Counted from the stretch's first letter, positions 8,036 through 17,615 are shown. The stretch: 64,000 nt of DNA from Roseobacter sinensis (GCF_025755255.1 NZ_JALIEB010000004.1:1-64000); one strand, 5' to 3'. The notes: a model not told the origin generated them from the sequence alone. A program made the numbers and translations.

Positions 8036-8516
8036 AGCAGATGATTGCAGATCGCCTTTCAATCTGACGGGTGCGTGTTCGTGAGTATCGCGGCGGTCCA
8101 CTGAAAAGGTGGTTCAGGGATCTCCGGGCTGCAGAGGCGCTGTAATCAGCGAAGGTCTGACGCCGACACCGACGGGACACGCCAGGCTCTTTGCCTATCG
8201 GTCTCGCGGGGCCGAGTCCACCAGGTGTTTCGGCACAAAACACAGATGTCGTACCCCCGTTTCCGGCACCTGCAGCGACCATCGATTGCTGTGGGTGCGC
8301 TCGAACGCGCTACGCCGGAACCGGGGGTAGGATCCCGCAAACGCAACGAATGTCTTTTCCAGACGAATGAGCGAAGACCGCAAAACTCACTAAACAAGAA
8401 GATGTTGCGCTGCGTCCAATGGCAGCTGGAGGCAAATTGAGCAATGCTGCGCATTGCGGTCGCTTGGCTTTGTGCCGGTTCTCAAACAGACGGGACGACG
8501 CCTCTTGAACACCGCG
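8036..8516. other. Intergenic region without recognised gene
   Basis: About 480 bases between the convergent VPLPA-CTERM and amidase genes. Several short frames exist on both strands, but none has a ribosome binding site, a domain or consistent codon use. I see no strong terminator hairpin with a T-run, no tRNA and no repeat. It could hold eroded gene sequence, but no family is recognisable. Confidence 0.4.
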
Positions 8517-9926
8517 TCAAAGATCCGGCGCCTGTTCGGTCCAATCATGAAACGTATGATAGGCGTGCCCAAGCGTCAGGATTTGACGGTCCGACCCTCT
8601 GGGTCCAAAGAGCTGCAACCCCATTGGAAGACCTTGCGCGCTGAACCCCGCCGGAATGGCCAGGCATGGCAAACCGATCAGGCTCACGGGGATAACGATT
8701 TCCATCCAGCGATGGTAGGTATCCATTTCTGTTCCATTTATCCTCTTGGGATAGGTCCACTCGACCGGAAACGGCCAAACCTGTGCAGATGGAAGAGCGA
8801 AGGCGTCATATCTGGACGAAAGCTCGATGAATTTGCGGAACCACGCTGATCTTACGGTGCTTGCATCGTGAACATCGCGCGCGCTCAGCGACAGCCCTTG
8901 CTCTATCTCCCAAATCATCTCGGGTTTCAGGAGCGCGCGTTGATCCGGATCGTCATAGGTCTCTTTCATTTTAGAAGCATTGGCCCACGCGCGAAGAGTG
9001 CGCCACGACCACCACAAATCCATTGCATCAAATGGGGACATGACGGGCTCGACACTGCATCCAAGCTGGTCAAAAGCAGAAAGGCCGGTTTCGCACAGGC
9101 TCAGTATTCCGTCTTCACAAGGGTATGCGCCCTGCCAATCGGCAAGCCACCCAATTCGCTTTCCTGAGACCGAACCTCTCAGGTCACGAAAGTCTGGCGG
9201 GACACCGGTATCGTAGGGTATGCGGGGATCTGGGCCCGCCATGGTCTGCAAGAGCGCGGCGATATCTGCCGGTGAGCGTCCCATCGGGCCAGAGGTCGCA
9301 AGCTGTTGCAAGAACATCTCGCCCGTCGGGTCGGCGGGAACCAGACCCCAACTTGGCCTGAACCCATAGACGTTACAGAAGGCCGCCGGGTTTCGTAGAC
9401 TGCCCATCATGTCAGAGCCATCGGCGACAGGCACCAACCGGGCCGCAAGTGCTGCCGCGGCCCCGCCGGACGATCCACCCGCGCTGAGATCCAGGGCATA
9501 AGGATTGCGTGTCGCCCCGTAGACCGGGTTAAATGTGTGCGAGCCCAAACCAAATTCGGGCGTATTCGTCTTTCCGATGAGGACAGCGCCGGCGTCCTTT
9601 ATGCGCTGTACCATCAAGGAGTCGTGCGTTGGCGTATGCTCGGCGAAAAGCGGTGAGCCGAACGTCGTGCGCATACCCTTCGTTTCGGCCAGATCCTTGA
9701 TCGCAAGTGGTATGCCGTGCAGCCACCCGCGCCGCGCGCTCTCATCGGCACGACGCGCGTCGGCGAGAATATCTGAGCGTGCACGCAGACCCACGATTGC
9801 ATTGATTTTCGGATTGAATTCCTCGATCCGTTCGAGGAACGCGCTGGTCACCTGAACCGAGGTGAGTTCGGCGTGCTCGATTTTAGCGGAAAGCTCCAGA
9901 GCACTCAGTTGGGTTACATCCCGCAT
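8517..9926 (-). CDS. Amidase-signature-family amidohydrolase
   Basis: The 469-residue protein carries the amidase signature with an intact Ser-cisSer-Lys triad: Lys77 in GIPLAIKDLAE, Ser152 in AGGSSGGAAAAL, and nucleophile Ser176 in DGSDMMGSLRNPAAF. The 24-residue spacing between the two serines equals that of fatty-acid amide hydrolase. Family members hydrolyse carboxamides (aryl or aliphatic amides, allophanate, biuret derivatives) to acid and ammonia in the cytoplasm. There is no GatB partner nearby, and GatA-type transamidosome motifs are not evident, so a catabolic amidase is more likely. It opens a run of C-N bond hydrolases and uptake genes extending to 21 kb. The substrate is unknown. 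Confidence 0.88.
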   Translation of the reverse strand: MRDVTQLSALELSAKIEHAELTSVQVTSAFLERIEEFNPKINAIVGLRARSDILADARRADESARRGWLHGIPLAIKDLAETKGMRTTFGSPLFAEHTPTHDSLMVQRIKDAGAVLIGKTNTPEFGLGSHTFNPVYGATRNPYALDLSAGGSSGGAAAALAARLVPVADGSDMMGSLRNPAAFCNVYGFRPSWGLVPADPTGEMFLQQLATSGPMGRSPADIAALLQTMAGPDPRIPYDTGVPPDFRDLRGSVSGKRIGWLADWQGAYPCEDGILSLCETGLSAFDQLGCSVEPVMSPFDAMDLWWSWRTLRAWANASKMKETYDDPDQRALLKPEMIWEIEQGLSLSARDVHDASTVRSAWFRKFIELSSRYDAFALPSAQVWPFPVEWTYPKRINGTEMDTYHRWMEIVIPVSLIGLPCLAIPAGFSAQGLPMGLQLFGPRGSDRQILTLGHAYHTFHDWTEQAPDL

Positions 9927-10341
9927 TTGTCGCCCCTCGTTGATCTCAGCAGACAGACAGCAAAAGCCTTAGCGTGCTTGCTGCCGCGCCGCCATAGGAC
10001 GGACGGGTCAAAGGCAGCGACCCTATCGTCAAGAGGACAATCACCGCACGGATCGGGCCGATCGGTCCGAACCCCGCATTGCCAAGCACCGCGCGCCCGG
10101 CGATGCTCGCCGGCGGCCCAGCACCGTCGGTCACCGCGTCGTTCAGTGCGGAGAGGATCGGCACGAGGTTGGGACCGGGTGCCGCCGACATCCGCAAAAA
10201 CCTTGGGAGATCGCGCCGGGTGACCGCCTGATGTGCGCTTCAACTGCATCGGGAGCCGGGACTGCGCAGAGGCGAAGACTTGCACAGAATGCGTCCGGGC
10301 GTCGGGCTTGACACCGACTTGCCGGCTGCTAGCGGTCTGTC
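9927..10341. other. Divergent intergenic region (amidase / TetR)
   Basis: About 415 bases between the divergent amidase and TetR-type genes, so it should hold both promoters and any TetR operator. No long perfect palindrome stands out to the eye. Short frames on both strands have no recognisable product. Confidence 0.4.
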
Positions 10342-11004
10342 ATGCAAAAAGCCGCCGCCGCCGACAATCCCGTAAGGACGCGAGATCCGGAACGCACCAG
10401 GGGCAAGATCCTCGAAGCTGCGTTGGTGGAGTTCGCGGAGAACGGTTATGATGGCGCGAAGGTCCAAAAGATTGCGTCGAGTGCCGGCTGCAACGCCCGG
10501 CTGATCTACCACTACTTTGACAACAAGGACCGTCTCTACATGGCGGCTCTTCAGCGCATCTACTCCGAAATCCGGGCACAGGAAGAGAAGCTGCGTCTTG
10601 AAGCGCTGCCGCCGGAGCAGGCGATCACCCGGTTGGTCGAAACCACCTTCGATTTCTTCGAGAACAACCCGGTCTTTCTGGCGATCACGCGCAGTGAAAA
10701 CCTGCTGGGGGGACGGTTCGTTGCGCAGATGCCGGAAATTCAGAAAATGTCCGCTCCATTTCTGAAGAAGGTCGCTGACGTCCTGTCCCGCGGCAGCGCG
10801 ACTGGCGTATTTCGCCCCGGTGTGGACCCGCTGCAGCTCTATGTCAGTATCGTTGCGCTCAGCGCGCATCACATCAATGCAGGGCACACGTTGTCAGCGA
10901 CCTTCGGAACGGATCTGTCCTGTGAGACCTGGCGACGCAAACGGCGACAGCACGTTGTCGACATGATCGTTTCCGCGGTTCGAGGCGGCGAATCGTCCGT
11001 TTGA
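10342..11004 (+). CDS. TetR/AcrR-family regulator (RutR-like)
   Basis: 220 residues. Residues 19-65 form the TetR helix-turn-helix: RGKILEAALVEFAENGYDGAKV, then IASSAGCNARLIYHYFDNKDRLY. The remainder is an all-helical ligand and dimer domain with a layout like RutR of the pyrimidine pathway (ENNPVFLAITRSENLLGG, SIVALSAHHINAG). Such regulators usually repress a neighbouring operon and are released by a pathway metabolite. Here the likely target is the ABC importer and hydrolase operon starting 160 bases downstream on the same strand, or the divergent amidase. A purine- or pyrimidine-like ligand is a guess based on family resemblance and the nucleobase-deaminase-like enzyme downstream. Confidence 0.85.
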   Translation: MQKAAAADNPVRTRDPERTRGKILEAALVEFAENGYDGAKVQKIASSAGCNARLIYHYFDNKDRLYMAALQRIYSEIRAQEEKLRLEALPPEQAITRLVETTFDFFENNPVFLAITRSENLLGGRFVAQMPEIQKMSAPFLKKVADVLSRGSATGVFRPGVDPLQLYVSIVALSAHHINAGHTLSATFGTDLSCETWRRKRRQHVVDMIVSAVRGGESSV

Positions 11005-11163
11005 AAAGACCATATCGGCCCGGTCTGTATACTTTCGCATATGCAGATGTCTTGCCCATTGCAGCGGAATTCTGCCTCAAAAATGGACAATCATCGAATA
11101 ATTCAACAAGCGTTTACTTAGCGATTACACTCGCCGCCGGGTCGCGCTGCTACGCCTCTTGGC

Positions 11164-12018
11164 ATGAACATGTCGTCCAACATTCCCGCGCGCGACGCGC
11201 AGCCGGTGCAGACTGCCAGCGTGCACTCCCGGCCCGCGCTTGAGCTTCAGAACGCATCGGTGGTTTTCGGATCCGGTGCAAACGCCGTCACAGCCCTGAC
11301 GCCCACCAATCTTAAAATGGAACGCGGTGACTTTCTGGCGCTGGTGGGACCGTCCGGCTGCGGCAAATCCACCATTCTCAAGCTTGTCAGCAATCTCTTG
11401 CAGCCCAGCGAAGGGCTTGTGCTGGTTGGCGGCAAGGAGGCCAGGGCCAAGGAGCTGCGCATCGGCATGGCGTTCCAGAACCCGACAATGCTGCCCTGGC
11501 TGACGATCGAGCAAAACGTCATGATGCCGCTCAAGATCGTATCGCCGTTCAAGGAGACCTACCGTCAGGACAAGACCGGCGCCTTTCGCGACCGCGTGCA
11601 CGCCTTGTTGGCGCAGGTGGGGCTGAAGGACTTTGCCCAACACTATCCCTGGCAACTCTCGGGCGGGATGCTGCAACGGTCCAACCTGTGCCGGGCTCTG
11701 GTGCATGAGCCCGACTTGCTGCTTCTCGACGAGCCCTTTGGCGCGCTGGACCAGTTCACGCGCGAAGAACTCTGGCAGATCATGCAGGATCTATACCTCG
11801 ACCGGAAGCCCACGGTGCTGCTGGTCACGCATGATCTGCGCGAAGCAGGGTATCTCGCAAACCGGATTTGCGTGATGAGTGCGCGCCCCGGGCGGATCAT
11901 CTCGGACGAGCCGGTCAACATCCCGCAGCCGCGTGACATCGGCATGATCTACAGCCCCGCATTCGTCGAAATGACGCAGAACCTGCGCGAGCTCATCGCG
12001 CAGGTCCGCAGCACGTAA
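11164..12018 (+). CDS. ABC transporter ATP-binding protein, NitT/TauT type
   Basis: 284 residues with a complete nucleotide-binding domain: Walker A GPSGCGKST (62-70), Q-loop in AFQNPTML, signature LSGGM, Walker [10 protein letters not shown] and the switch histidine in LLVTHDLREA. The sequence is closest in style to the SsuB/TauB/NrtD group. It energises the permease encoded 8 bases downstream (12027) with the binding protein at 12846. Two ATGs (11164, 11170) are possible starts; neither has a strong Shine-Dalgarno sequence. The first of a five- or six-gene operon ending at 16729. Confidence 0.92.
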   Translation: MNMSSNIPARDAQPVQTASVHSRPALELQNASVVFGSGANAVTALTPTNLKMERGDFLALVGPSGCGKSTILKLVSNLLQPSEGLVLVGGKEARAKELRIGMAFQNPTMLPWLTIEQNVMMPLKIVSPFKETYRQDKTGAFRDRVHALLAQVGLKDFAQHYPWQLSGGMLQRSNLCRALVHEPDLLLLDEPFGALDQFTREELWQIMQDLYLDRKPTVLLVTHDLREAGYLANRICVMSARPGRIISDEPVNIPQPRDIGMIYSPAFVEMTQNLRELIAQVRST

Positions 12019-12026
12019 GGCGACCC

Positions 12027-12800
12027 ATGACCGACACGCAACGCATCCGCTTCCTGTCCACCTCCCTGATCGTCGGATTTTTCCTCGCGTGGGAGGTCTT
12101 GTGCATCCTTCTCAATGTGTCGGACCTGGTGCTGCCGCGCCCGTCCGAGATCCTCGTGACGATGTGGACCCGGTTCCCCGTGCTCTGGCCGCATATTCTC
12201 CAGACCCTCTATTCAACGCTGGTCGGGTTTTCGCTCGGGGTGGTGATTGGTGTCACATTGGGCGTGCTAGTTGGCACCTCCAAGATCGCCTACGCGGTGG
12301 CCTATCCGCTTCTGGTCGGGTTTTCGTCAATCCCGAAAGTGGCCGTTGTGCCGATCTTCGTGCTGTGGTTCGGCTCTGGCACGACGCCCGCCGTTCTGAC
12401 CGCCATGGTGATCTGCGTGTTCCCGATCGTGGTGAACATCGCCACTGGACTGGCCACGACGGAGCCCGAGCTGGAGGACGTCCTTAAAACGCTCGGCGCG
12501 TCAAAAACCGAGATCCTCTGGAACGTCGGGCTCCCCCGCGCAATGCCCTACTTCTTTGCCTCGCTGAAGGTCGCGATCACTCTGTCTTTTGTCGGCGCGG
12601 TGCTGTCGGAGACAGTCGCGTCCAACATGGGCATCGGCAACGTGATGATGACGGCGTCGTCGAACTTCCAGGTCTCACTGGTCTTTGCCGGCCTGATCAT
12701 CCTCGCGCTGATGGGCGTGGCGCTTTACGCGGTCTTCTCCCTGCTCGAACGTCGGGTGACCGGTTGGGCCACGCGCGGCAACGACATTGCCGTCACATAA
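12027..12800 (+). CDS. ABC transporter permease, NitT/TauT type
   Basis: 257 residues with six membrane segments and the conserved cytoplasmic coupling loop EAA-like segment, ELEDVLKTLGASKTEILWNVGLPRAMPYFF, where the ATPase docks. It begins 8 bases after the ATPase gene, with AAGG before the ATG, so the two are translationally close. It belongs to the binding-protein-dependent permeases of the SsuC/TauC/ThiX group and should form a homodimer in the inner membrane. The substrate is set by the binding protein at 12846. Confidence 0.92.
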   Translation: MTDTQRIRFLSTSLIVGFFLAWEVLCILLNVSDLVLPRPSEILVTMWTRFPVLWPHILQTLYSTLVGFSLGVVIGVTLGVLVGTSKIAYAVAYPLLVGFSSIPKVAVVPIFVLWFGSGTTPAVLTAMVICVFPIVVNIATGLATTEPELEDVLKTLGASKTEILWNVGLPRAMPYFFASLKVAITLSFVGAVLSETVASNMGIGNVMMTASSNFQVSLVFAGLIILALMGVALYAVFSLLERRVTGWATRGNDIAVT

Positions 12801-12845
12801 CCACTCGTCGTCGTCACTCTTCCTCCAACCTGAAAGGATGTTCCC

Positions 12846-13871
12846 ATGAAACACACTCTGTTCGGTGCTGCCCTCACACTATTGGTCGGAGCCGTCCCCG
12901 CGGTTGCGGAACTGACGGATATCCGCTTCACGCTGGGCTGGAAGACCCAAGGCTCTGACGCGCCGTTTCTTCTGGCGTTGCACAAGGGCTACTTCGAAGA
13001 CGAAGGTCTGAACGTCACAATCGATCAGGGCGAGGGATCGGCGGCGACCGTGACGCGCATCATGGGTGGTGCCTATGATGCCGGTTTCGGTGATATCAAC
13101 GCCATCATCCAGAACGCTGCAGCCCGTCCCGGTGAAGCGCCGGTGATGGTCTATCAGCTCTGGAATCGTCCGCCGTTTGCCATCGTGACGCCTAAGACCG
13201 CAGGCATCGAAGCGCCAAGCGACTTCGAGGGCAAGACGCTGGGCGGCGCGCAAGGCACACCCACGACACGCCTCTTTCCCGTTTTTGCCGAGTTGAACGG
13301 TGTCGACCTTGGCAAGGTCGCTCAGGAAAATATGGCGCCGAACCTGCAAGAGCCGATGATGATCCGCGGCGACATCGACGGGGCTTTCGTCTTCACCTCG
13401 ACCAGCTGGTTCAACCTGATCGCCAACCGCCAGGATCCCGCAAAGGATTTCAACTGGTTCAACTTTGAAGACTACGGCATGGACCTCTATTCCAACGGTC
13501 TGATGGTCTCGCGCGCGTTGCTGACGGAAAATCCCGAAGCGGTCGCAGGGCTGGTCCGCGCGGTGAACAAGGCCACGATGGAAGTTGCCGCCAACCAGGA
13601 CAGCTCGGTCGAAGCGATCATGGCCTTCGATAACCTCGTTGACCCTGAGCTTGAGCGCGCGCGCCTGGAGTTTGCGCTGACCAACCTGATGAACGCGCCG
13701 GAGGTGAACGAGATCGGCATGGGTGATCTGGTCGATGAACGTCTGACCCGCTCGATCGAGATTGTCGCCAAGGGCTATGAGCTCGACCGTCTGCCGGAAG
13801 CGTCCGAAATCTTCGACCGCTCGTTCCTGCCGCCGGCCGAAGAACGGTCTTTCGAGGTGACGATCAACTGA
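12846..13871 (+). CDS. ABC substrate-binding protein, NMT1/THI5-like
   Basis: 341 residues with a cleavable signal peptide (MKHTLFGAALTLLVGAVPAVA). The mature start DIRFTLGWKTQGSDAPFLLALHKGYFEDEGLNV is the NMT1/THI5-like fold (PF09084), which binds small heterocycles, aliphatic sulfonates or pyrimidine precursors in the periplasm. AAAGGA lies seven bases before the ATG. The gene follows its permease by 45 bases. Downstream partners are an amidohydrolase and a PuuE-like deacetylase, so a nitrogen heterocycle is a plausible ligand (inference). Confidence 0.9.
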   Translation: MKHTLFGAALTLLVGAVPAVAELTDIRFTLGWKTQGSDAPFLLALHKGYFEDEGLNVTIDQGEGSAATVTRIMGGAYDAGFGDINAIIQNAAARPGEAPVMVYQLWNRPPFAIVTPKTAGIEAPSDFEGKTLGGAQGTPTTRLFPVFAELNGVDLGKVAQENMAPNLQEPMMIRGDIDGAFVFTSTSWFNLIANRQDPAKDFNWFNFEDYGMDLYSNGLMVSRALLTENPEAVAGLVRAVNKATMEVAANQDSSVEAIMAFDNLVDPELERARLEFALTNLMNAPEVNEIGMGDLVDERLTRSIEIVAKGYELDRLPEASEIFDRSFLPPAEERSFEVTIN

Positions 13872-13933
13872 TCGGATGGGGGCGTCCGGGTAGTGACCCG
13901 GACGCCCGCTGGGTGTCTGAGGATCACGGACAA

Positions 13934-15397
13934 ATGACCAAAACATTGATCCGCGGCGGGCAGGTTCTGCTTGAGAACGACCGCTTTGATGACCTTTCGC
14001 TGCTGATCGACCGTGACACGATCACCGCTATCCTTCCGAGCGTCGAAACCGTCGCGGATGCGCGGACGGTCGATGCGTCGGACCGCATCGTCATTCCGGG
14101 CCTTGTCAATGGGCACACGCATTCTCATGGGGCGCTGGCCCGCGGGGGCGTGCCCGACGATGCCGTTCTCGAGACCTTTCTGGCGGGCTCTGCCTGGCTG
14201 AACTTGGGACGCAGCCACGACGATCTGGCGCTTTGTGCGCAGCTTTCGGCGGTCGAACTGATCCGCAAGGGCTGCACCGCCTGTTTCGATCTCTTCATCG
14301 AATTGCCCGGCCCGACCGTCGAGGGCGCGCATGCGGTCGCACAGGCCTATCACGATGTTGGGCTGCGCGCCGTCGTCGCTCCGATGATTGCGGATCAGAC
14401 GATTTATCAGGCATTGCCGGGTTTGCTCGACAGCTTTGATGGCCCTTTGAAAGACGCGGTTGCGGCGCTGACACTCCCGGATTGGGACAGCACTGTGGCG
14501 GTTTGCGACGCGGCGCTGCAAAGCTGGCCGGTTCCGGCAGATCGCGTGCGCCCCGGCCTCGGCCCGACGATCCCCTTGCATTGCTCGGATGATTTTCTGA
14601 AAGCCTGTGCCGCGCTCTCCGGCAAGCTGGGTCTCCCGCTGCAGACCCATCTTGCAGAGACCCGCCTGCAGCAGATCATGGCGCAGCAGAAGTTCGGCAC
14701 CTCGCTGACGGAGCACCTGCACCGGCTTGGTGTCTTGTCCGAGCGCTTCAGCGGCGCGCATGGCGTATGGCTATCGGACGACGAGATGTCCCTGCTGGCC
14801 GCGCATCGCTGCGGTGTCTCGCACAATCCGATGAGCAACCTGCGGCTCGGCTCGGGCGTGGCCCCCTTGCGCCGGCTCGCAGATGCAGGCGTGACCATGG
14901 GCATCGGCACCGATGCAAGCAACACCTCGGACGGGCAGAACATGTTCGAGGCGATGCGCCTTGCCGCCACACTGAGCCGTGCCACCGCGCTTGACAGCGA
15001 CCAATGGGTCCGCACCTCCGAGGCGTTCGACATGGCCACCCGGGGCAGCGCGCAACTCATGGGCTTCGACAAGGTCGGGCAGATTGCCGAAGGCTGGGCG
15101 GCGGATCTCGTGTTCCTGGATCGGAGTTATTGTCATTATACCCCGCAACGCGACACGCTGAACCAGATCGTGCTGGCGGAAACCGGCGCGGCGGTGCGCG
15201 AGGTCATGATCGGTGGGCAAATGGTCTTCGCCGATGACCGCGTGCTGACCGTGGATGAGCGCAAACTGTGCGCCGAGGCGCGCCGCGCGGCTGAACGGAT
15301 CACCCATGCCAACGCCGCGGCGCGCCGCATGAACGCCGCTGCCGCCGAGGTCGTGAAAGGCTTTTGCCAGCGCCAGTGTGGCGCCCATCTCCCCTGA
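13934..15397 (+). CDS. Metal-dependent amidohydrolase / deaminase (TrzA/SsnA/guanine-deaminase superfamily)
   Basis: 487 residues. The TIM-barrel amidohydrolase ligands are visible: VNGHTHSHG (His61, His63), LQTHLAET with the third histidine, a histidine in GAHGVWLSDDE, and the catalytic aspartate in GIGTDASNTSDGQNM. The SHNPMSNLRLGSGVAPL run is typical of the cytosine deaminase/atrazine chlorohydrolase/8-oxoguanine deaminase group. These enzymes hydrolytically remove an amino or chloro group from a nitrogen heterocycle in the cytoplasm. ATG 13934 follows GAGG; a GTG at 13913 would add seven residues. It lies in an operon with an importer and a PuuE-like enzyme, so uptake followed by deamination is likely. 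Confidence 0.87.
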   Translation: MTKTLIRGGQVLLENDRFDDLSLLIDRDTITAILPSVETVADARTVDASDRIVIPGLVNGHTHSHGALARGGVPDDAVLETFLAGSAWLNLGRSHDDLALCAQLSAVELIRKGCTACFDLFIELPGPTVEGAHAVAQAYHDVGLRAVVAPMIADQTIYQALPGLLDSFDGPLKDAVAALTLPDWDSTVAVCDAALQSWPVPADRVRPGLGPTIPLHCSDDFLKACAALSGKLGLPLQTHLAETRLQQIMAQQKFGTSLTEHLHRLGVLSERFSGAHGVWLSDDEMSLLAAHRCGVSHNPMSNLRLGSGVAPLRRLADAGVTMGIGTDASNTSDGQNMFEAMRLAATLSRATALDSDQWVRTSEAFDMATRGSAQLMGFDKVGQIAEGWAADLVFLDRSYCHYTPQRDTLNQIVLAETGAAVREVMIGGQMVFADDRVLTVDERKLCAEARRAAERITHANAAARRMNAAAAEVVKGFCQRQCGAHLP

Positions 15398-15413
15398 CAG
15401 AAAGAGGACAGAC

Positions 15414-15839
15414 ATGGACCAGAAAGCAGACCCCGCAAGCGCGGCCAAGGCGATCGTCGAGGCCTATCTCGAACGCTCCATGGTGCCCGATCCAGAGGGC
15501 GCGCGGGCCTATGTGTCGGAGGACTTCGACATCACCTTTACGGGCGGTCGCAAGTTCACGGGGCCGGACCAGACCGCGGCGTTCAACGCGAAACGCTATA
15601 AATGGGTCAAGAAGAAATTCCTGCGCACCGATGCCGCCCACGATCCGGCCACGGGGGATGTGCATGTCTACAACACCGGCTATCTTTACGGAGAATGGCA
15701 CGACGGGACGGGTTTCGAGACAAACCGCTACATGGACAGTTTTGTCGTGCGCAACGGGCAGATTGTCAGCACCCATGTCTGGAATGACAGTGCTGAGATC
15801 CTGCTCCACAAGGCGGGATTGTCCGAGGCTCCTCTATGA
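15414..15839 (+). CDS. NTF2-like / SnoaL-fold protein
   Basis: 141 residues with the cone-shaped NTF2-like fold pattern: an N-terminal helix AIVEAYLERSMVPDPEGARAYV, FDITFTGG, then a C-terminal sheet with TGFETNRYMDSFVVRNGQIVSTHVWNDSAE. Members are small ligand-binding proteins or isomerase/hydrolase-type enzymes; no unequivocal catalytic pair can be assigned. AGAGGA precedes ATG 15414. The stop overlaps the next start by four bases (ATGA at 15836), so it is translationally coupled to the PuuE-like enzyme and probably handles the same substrate. Confidence 0.75.
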   Translation: MDQKADPASAAKAIVEAYLERSMVPDPEGARAYVSEDFDITFTGGRKFTGPDQTAAFNAKRYKWVKKKFLRTDAAHDPATGDVHVYNTGYLYGEWHDGTGFETNRYMDSFVVRNGQIVSTHVWNDSAEILLHKAGLSEAPL

Positions 15840-16729
15840 TTCAATTGCCGACACACGGGCGCTATGACTACAGCGCTATCGCCAAACGGCCCGACTTTGA
15901 CTGGCCCGGCGGCAAGCGGCTGGCGGTCTACCTCGGCCTCAATCTGGAGCACTTCGCATTCGGTGAAGGTCTGGGTGCCGAACTTGCGCCTGGCGGGCCG
16001 CAGCCGGACGTGCTGAACTACGCCTGGCGCGATTATGGCAACCGGGTCGGCGCGTGGCGCATGCTCGAGATGTTCGACGTGCTGGACATGCCCGCGAGCG
16101 TGCTGGCGAATTCGGTCATGTATGACTATGCGCCAGATCTCATGGCGGCCTTCCGTGCGCGCGGCGATGAAGTCGTGGGGCACGGCCGAACCAATTCCGA
16201 ACGCCAGAGCGAACTGCCACCCGACCAGGAAGACGCCCTGATATTGGAGGCCACAGAGGTTCTGACCAAGGCCGAAGGCAAGGCCCCGAAGGGCTGGTTG
16301 TCCCCCTGGATCGCCGAGAGCAGAGTGACGCCGGATCTGCTGAAGAAAGCGGGGTACGGCTACACGCTCAATTGGTGCATGGACGACCAGCCGGTCTGGA
16401 TGCGCACGGAACACGGCCCGCTCTTGTCGATCCCGTACCCGCAGGAAGCCAACGACATTCCCTCGATCGTGGCGCGCAAAGACGGTGCAGACGTATTTGC
16501 CGACATCATCATCGACACCTTCGACGAGATGTTTGAGCAATCGAAGGCTCAGCCCCTGGTCATGGGGATCGCACTTCACCCCTACCTCGTAGGTCAACCC
16601 TACCGCCTGCGCCACTTGCGGCGCGCGCTGCAGCACGTTTGCCAGCACCGCGACAGCATTTGGCTCACCACCGCGGGCTCCATCTTTGATTATTGCGTGG
16701 AAACCGAAGCGGTGCCCGGACCGCCGTGA
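15836..16729 (+). CDS. Polysaccharide-deacetylase-fold hydrolase, PuuE (allantoinase)-like
   Basis: 297 residues of the NodB/polysaccharide deacetylase fold, of the PuuE type that opens cyclic amides such as allantoin. Typical features are WPGGKRLAVYLGLNLEHFAFGEG, YGNRVGAWRMLEMFDVL, NSVMYDYAP, GDEVVGHGRTNSE, KGWLSPWIAES and IALHPYLVGQPYRL with the C-terminal histidine. No signal peptide is present, so the enzyme is cytoplasmic. This fits amide ring opening rather than cell-wall deacetylation. It is the last gene of the importer operon and overlaps the NTF2-like gene by four bases. The substrate is not decided. Confidence 0.85.
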   Translation: MIQLPTHGRYDYSAIAKRPDFDWPGGKRLAVYLGLNLEHFAFGEGLGAELAPGGPQPDVLNYAWRDYGNRVGAWRMLEMFDVLDMPASVLANSVMYDYAPDLMAAFRARGDEVVGHGRTNSERQSELPPDQEDALILEATEVLTKAEGKAPKGWLSPWIAESRVTPDLLKKAGYGYTLNWCMDDQPVWMRTEHGPLLSIPYPQEANDIPSIVARKDGADVFADIIIDTFDEMFEQSKAQPLVMGIALHPYLVGQPYRLRHLRRALQHVCQHRDSIWLTTAGSIFDYCVETEAVPGPP

Positions 16730-17146
16730 AGCTCTGGCCCGAAGGACGTCTCGGCGGCGGCCATGCCAGCCCGGAACGAAACACGCCGGTGGTTTCTTCT
16801 GATTGGGTCGGTTCCAATCATCAGCATCCGCGACTCTCGCCGTACAGCAACGTCCCGGTGTCACGCACGGCGTGTTCGTGGATTTTTTCTGCCGAGTCAC
16901 GCCCTTTGAATTGCACCGAATTGGATAGGGCACGTGCTGCAGGGCGGAGCGTTCACCAGCTTGGATGGTCTCATGGAAAGCGGGTCGCGCATTGTTGGCG
17001 CTCCGTTGAGCGAAGCTGGTCGCGCGGCCCAGCGAGGTCGGCTTTGCGGCTCGCATTCGCTGGATCGCTCACCCAGCGCAGGCGGCGCAGGCGGCGCAGC
17101 GCCACCCGCGGGTGCAACCGGTGTGCCTTGCGCGAAACGCGCTTGA
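16730..17146. other. Convergent intergenic region (PuuE-like / cynS)
   Basis: About 415 bases between convergent genes. The only structure seen is a short GC-rich tandem repeat near 17077-17102, made of the 9-base unit GCGCAGGCG repeated two and a half times. Short frames here have no ribosome binding site or recognisable product. I see no clear terminator with a T-run. Confidence 0.4.
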
Positions 17147-17614
17147 TTACCAGCTGTTGTAGCCCAGGAATTTCCCTGACATCTCGACCTTGACGCGGTC
17201 GCCTTTCGGATGCTCCACGCGGGTCACGGACATGTCGAAGTCGATGGCCGACATAATGCCGTCGCCAAACTTCTCTTGGATGATCGCCTTCAGTGTTGGG
17301 CCATATACGCCAACGATTTCGTAAAAGCGATAGATGCAGGGATCGGTCGGCACTGTCTGCTCCCAGATCTTGGTCGGGCATTCGGCGAGCACGCTCGCAG
17401 CCTCTTGTGGCAGCCCCATCGTGGCCACCATCAGCTCGGCCTTTTCCGGCGGGAAGGCGTTCATCCCCATTGCCGCGGAGTGGGTCCAGACCGGGGACAT
17501 GTCGATCTTTTCCGCGATCTCTTCCCACGTCAGGCCTGCCTGTTTCTTGGCAGACAGGATCATCGCGGTGACATCCTCTTTGGTCATCTCGGTCATTGGG
17601 ATCGTGTCCTTCAT
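17147..17614 (-). CDS. cynS: Cyanate hydratase (cyanase)
   Basis: 155 residues, against 156 in Escherichia coli. The three catalytic residues fall at the E. coli positions: Arg96 and Glu99 in IYRFYE and Ser122 in GIMSAIDF. The N-terminal helical domain (residues 10-75) and the dimer domain VYGPTLKAIIQEKFGDG are complete. Cyanase converts cyanate and bicarbonate to ammonia and carbon dioxide (via carbamate), acting as a decamer in the cytoplasm, for detoxification and nitrogen gain. AGGA precedes the ATG. It is the last gene of a minus-strand operon with a DUF1348 protein and an ABC importer of the nitrate/cyanate type, so the importer probably supplies cyanate. Confidence 0.95.
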   Translation of the reverse strand: MKDTIPMTEMTKEDVTAMILSAKKQAGLTWEEIAEKIDMSPVWTHSAAMGMNAFPPEKAELMVATMGLPQEAASVLAECPTKIWEQTVPTDPCIYRFYEIVGVYGPTLKAIIQEKFGDGIMSAIDFDMSVTRVEHPKGDRVKVEMSGKFLGYNSW

Positions 17615-17615
17615 T

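Noticed and set aside
10240-10887. 215-aa minus-strand frame over the TetR gene
   Set aside because: It is a shadow of the clearly homologous TetR-type gene on the other strand.
17077-17102. GCGCAGGCG tandem repeat as a CRISPR-like or regulatory array
   Set aside because: Only two and a half short GC-rich units without spacers; no CRISPR array is present anywhere in the window.
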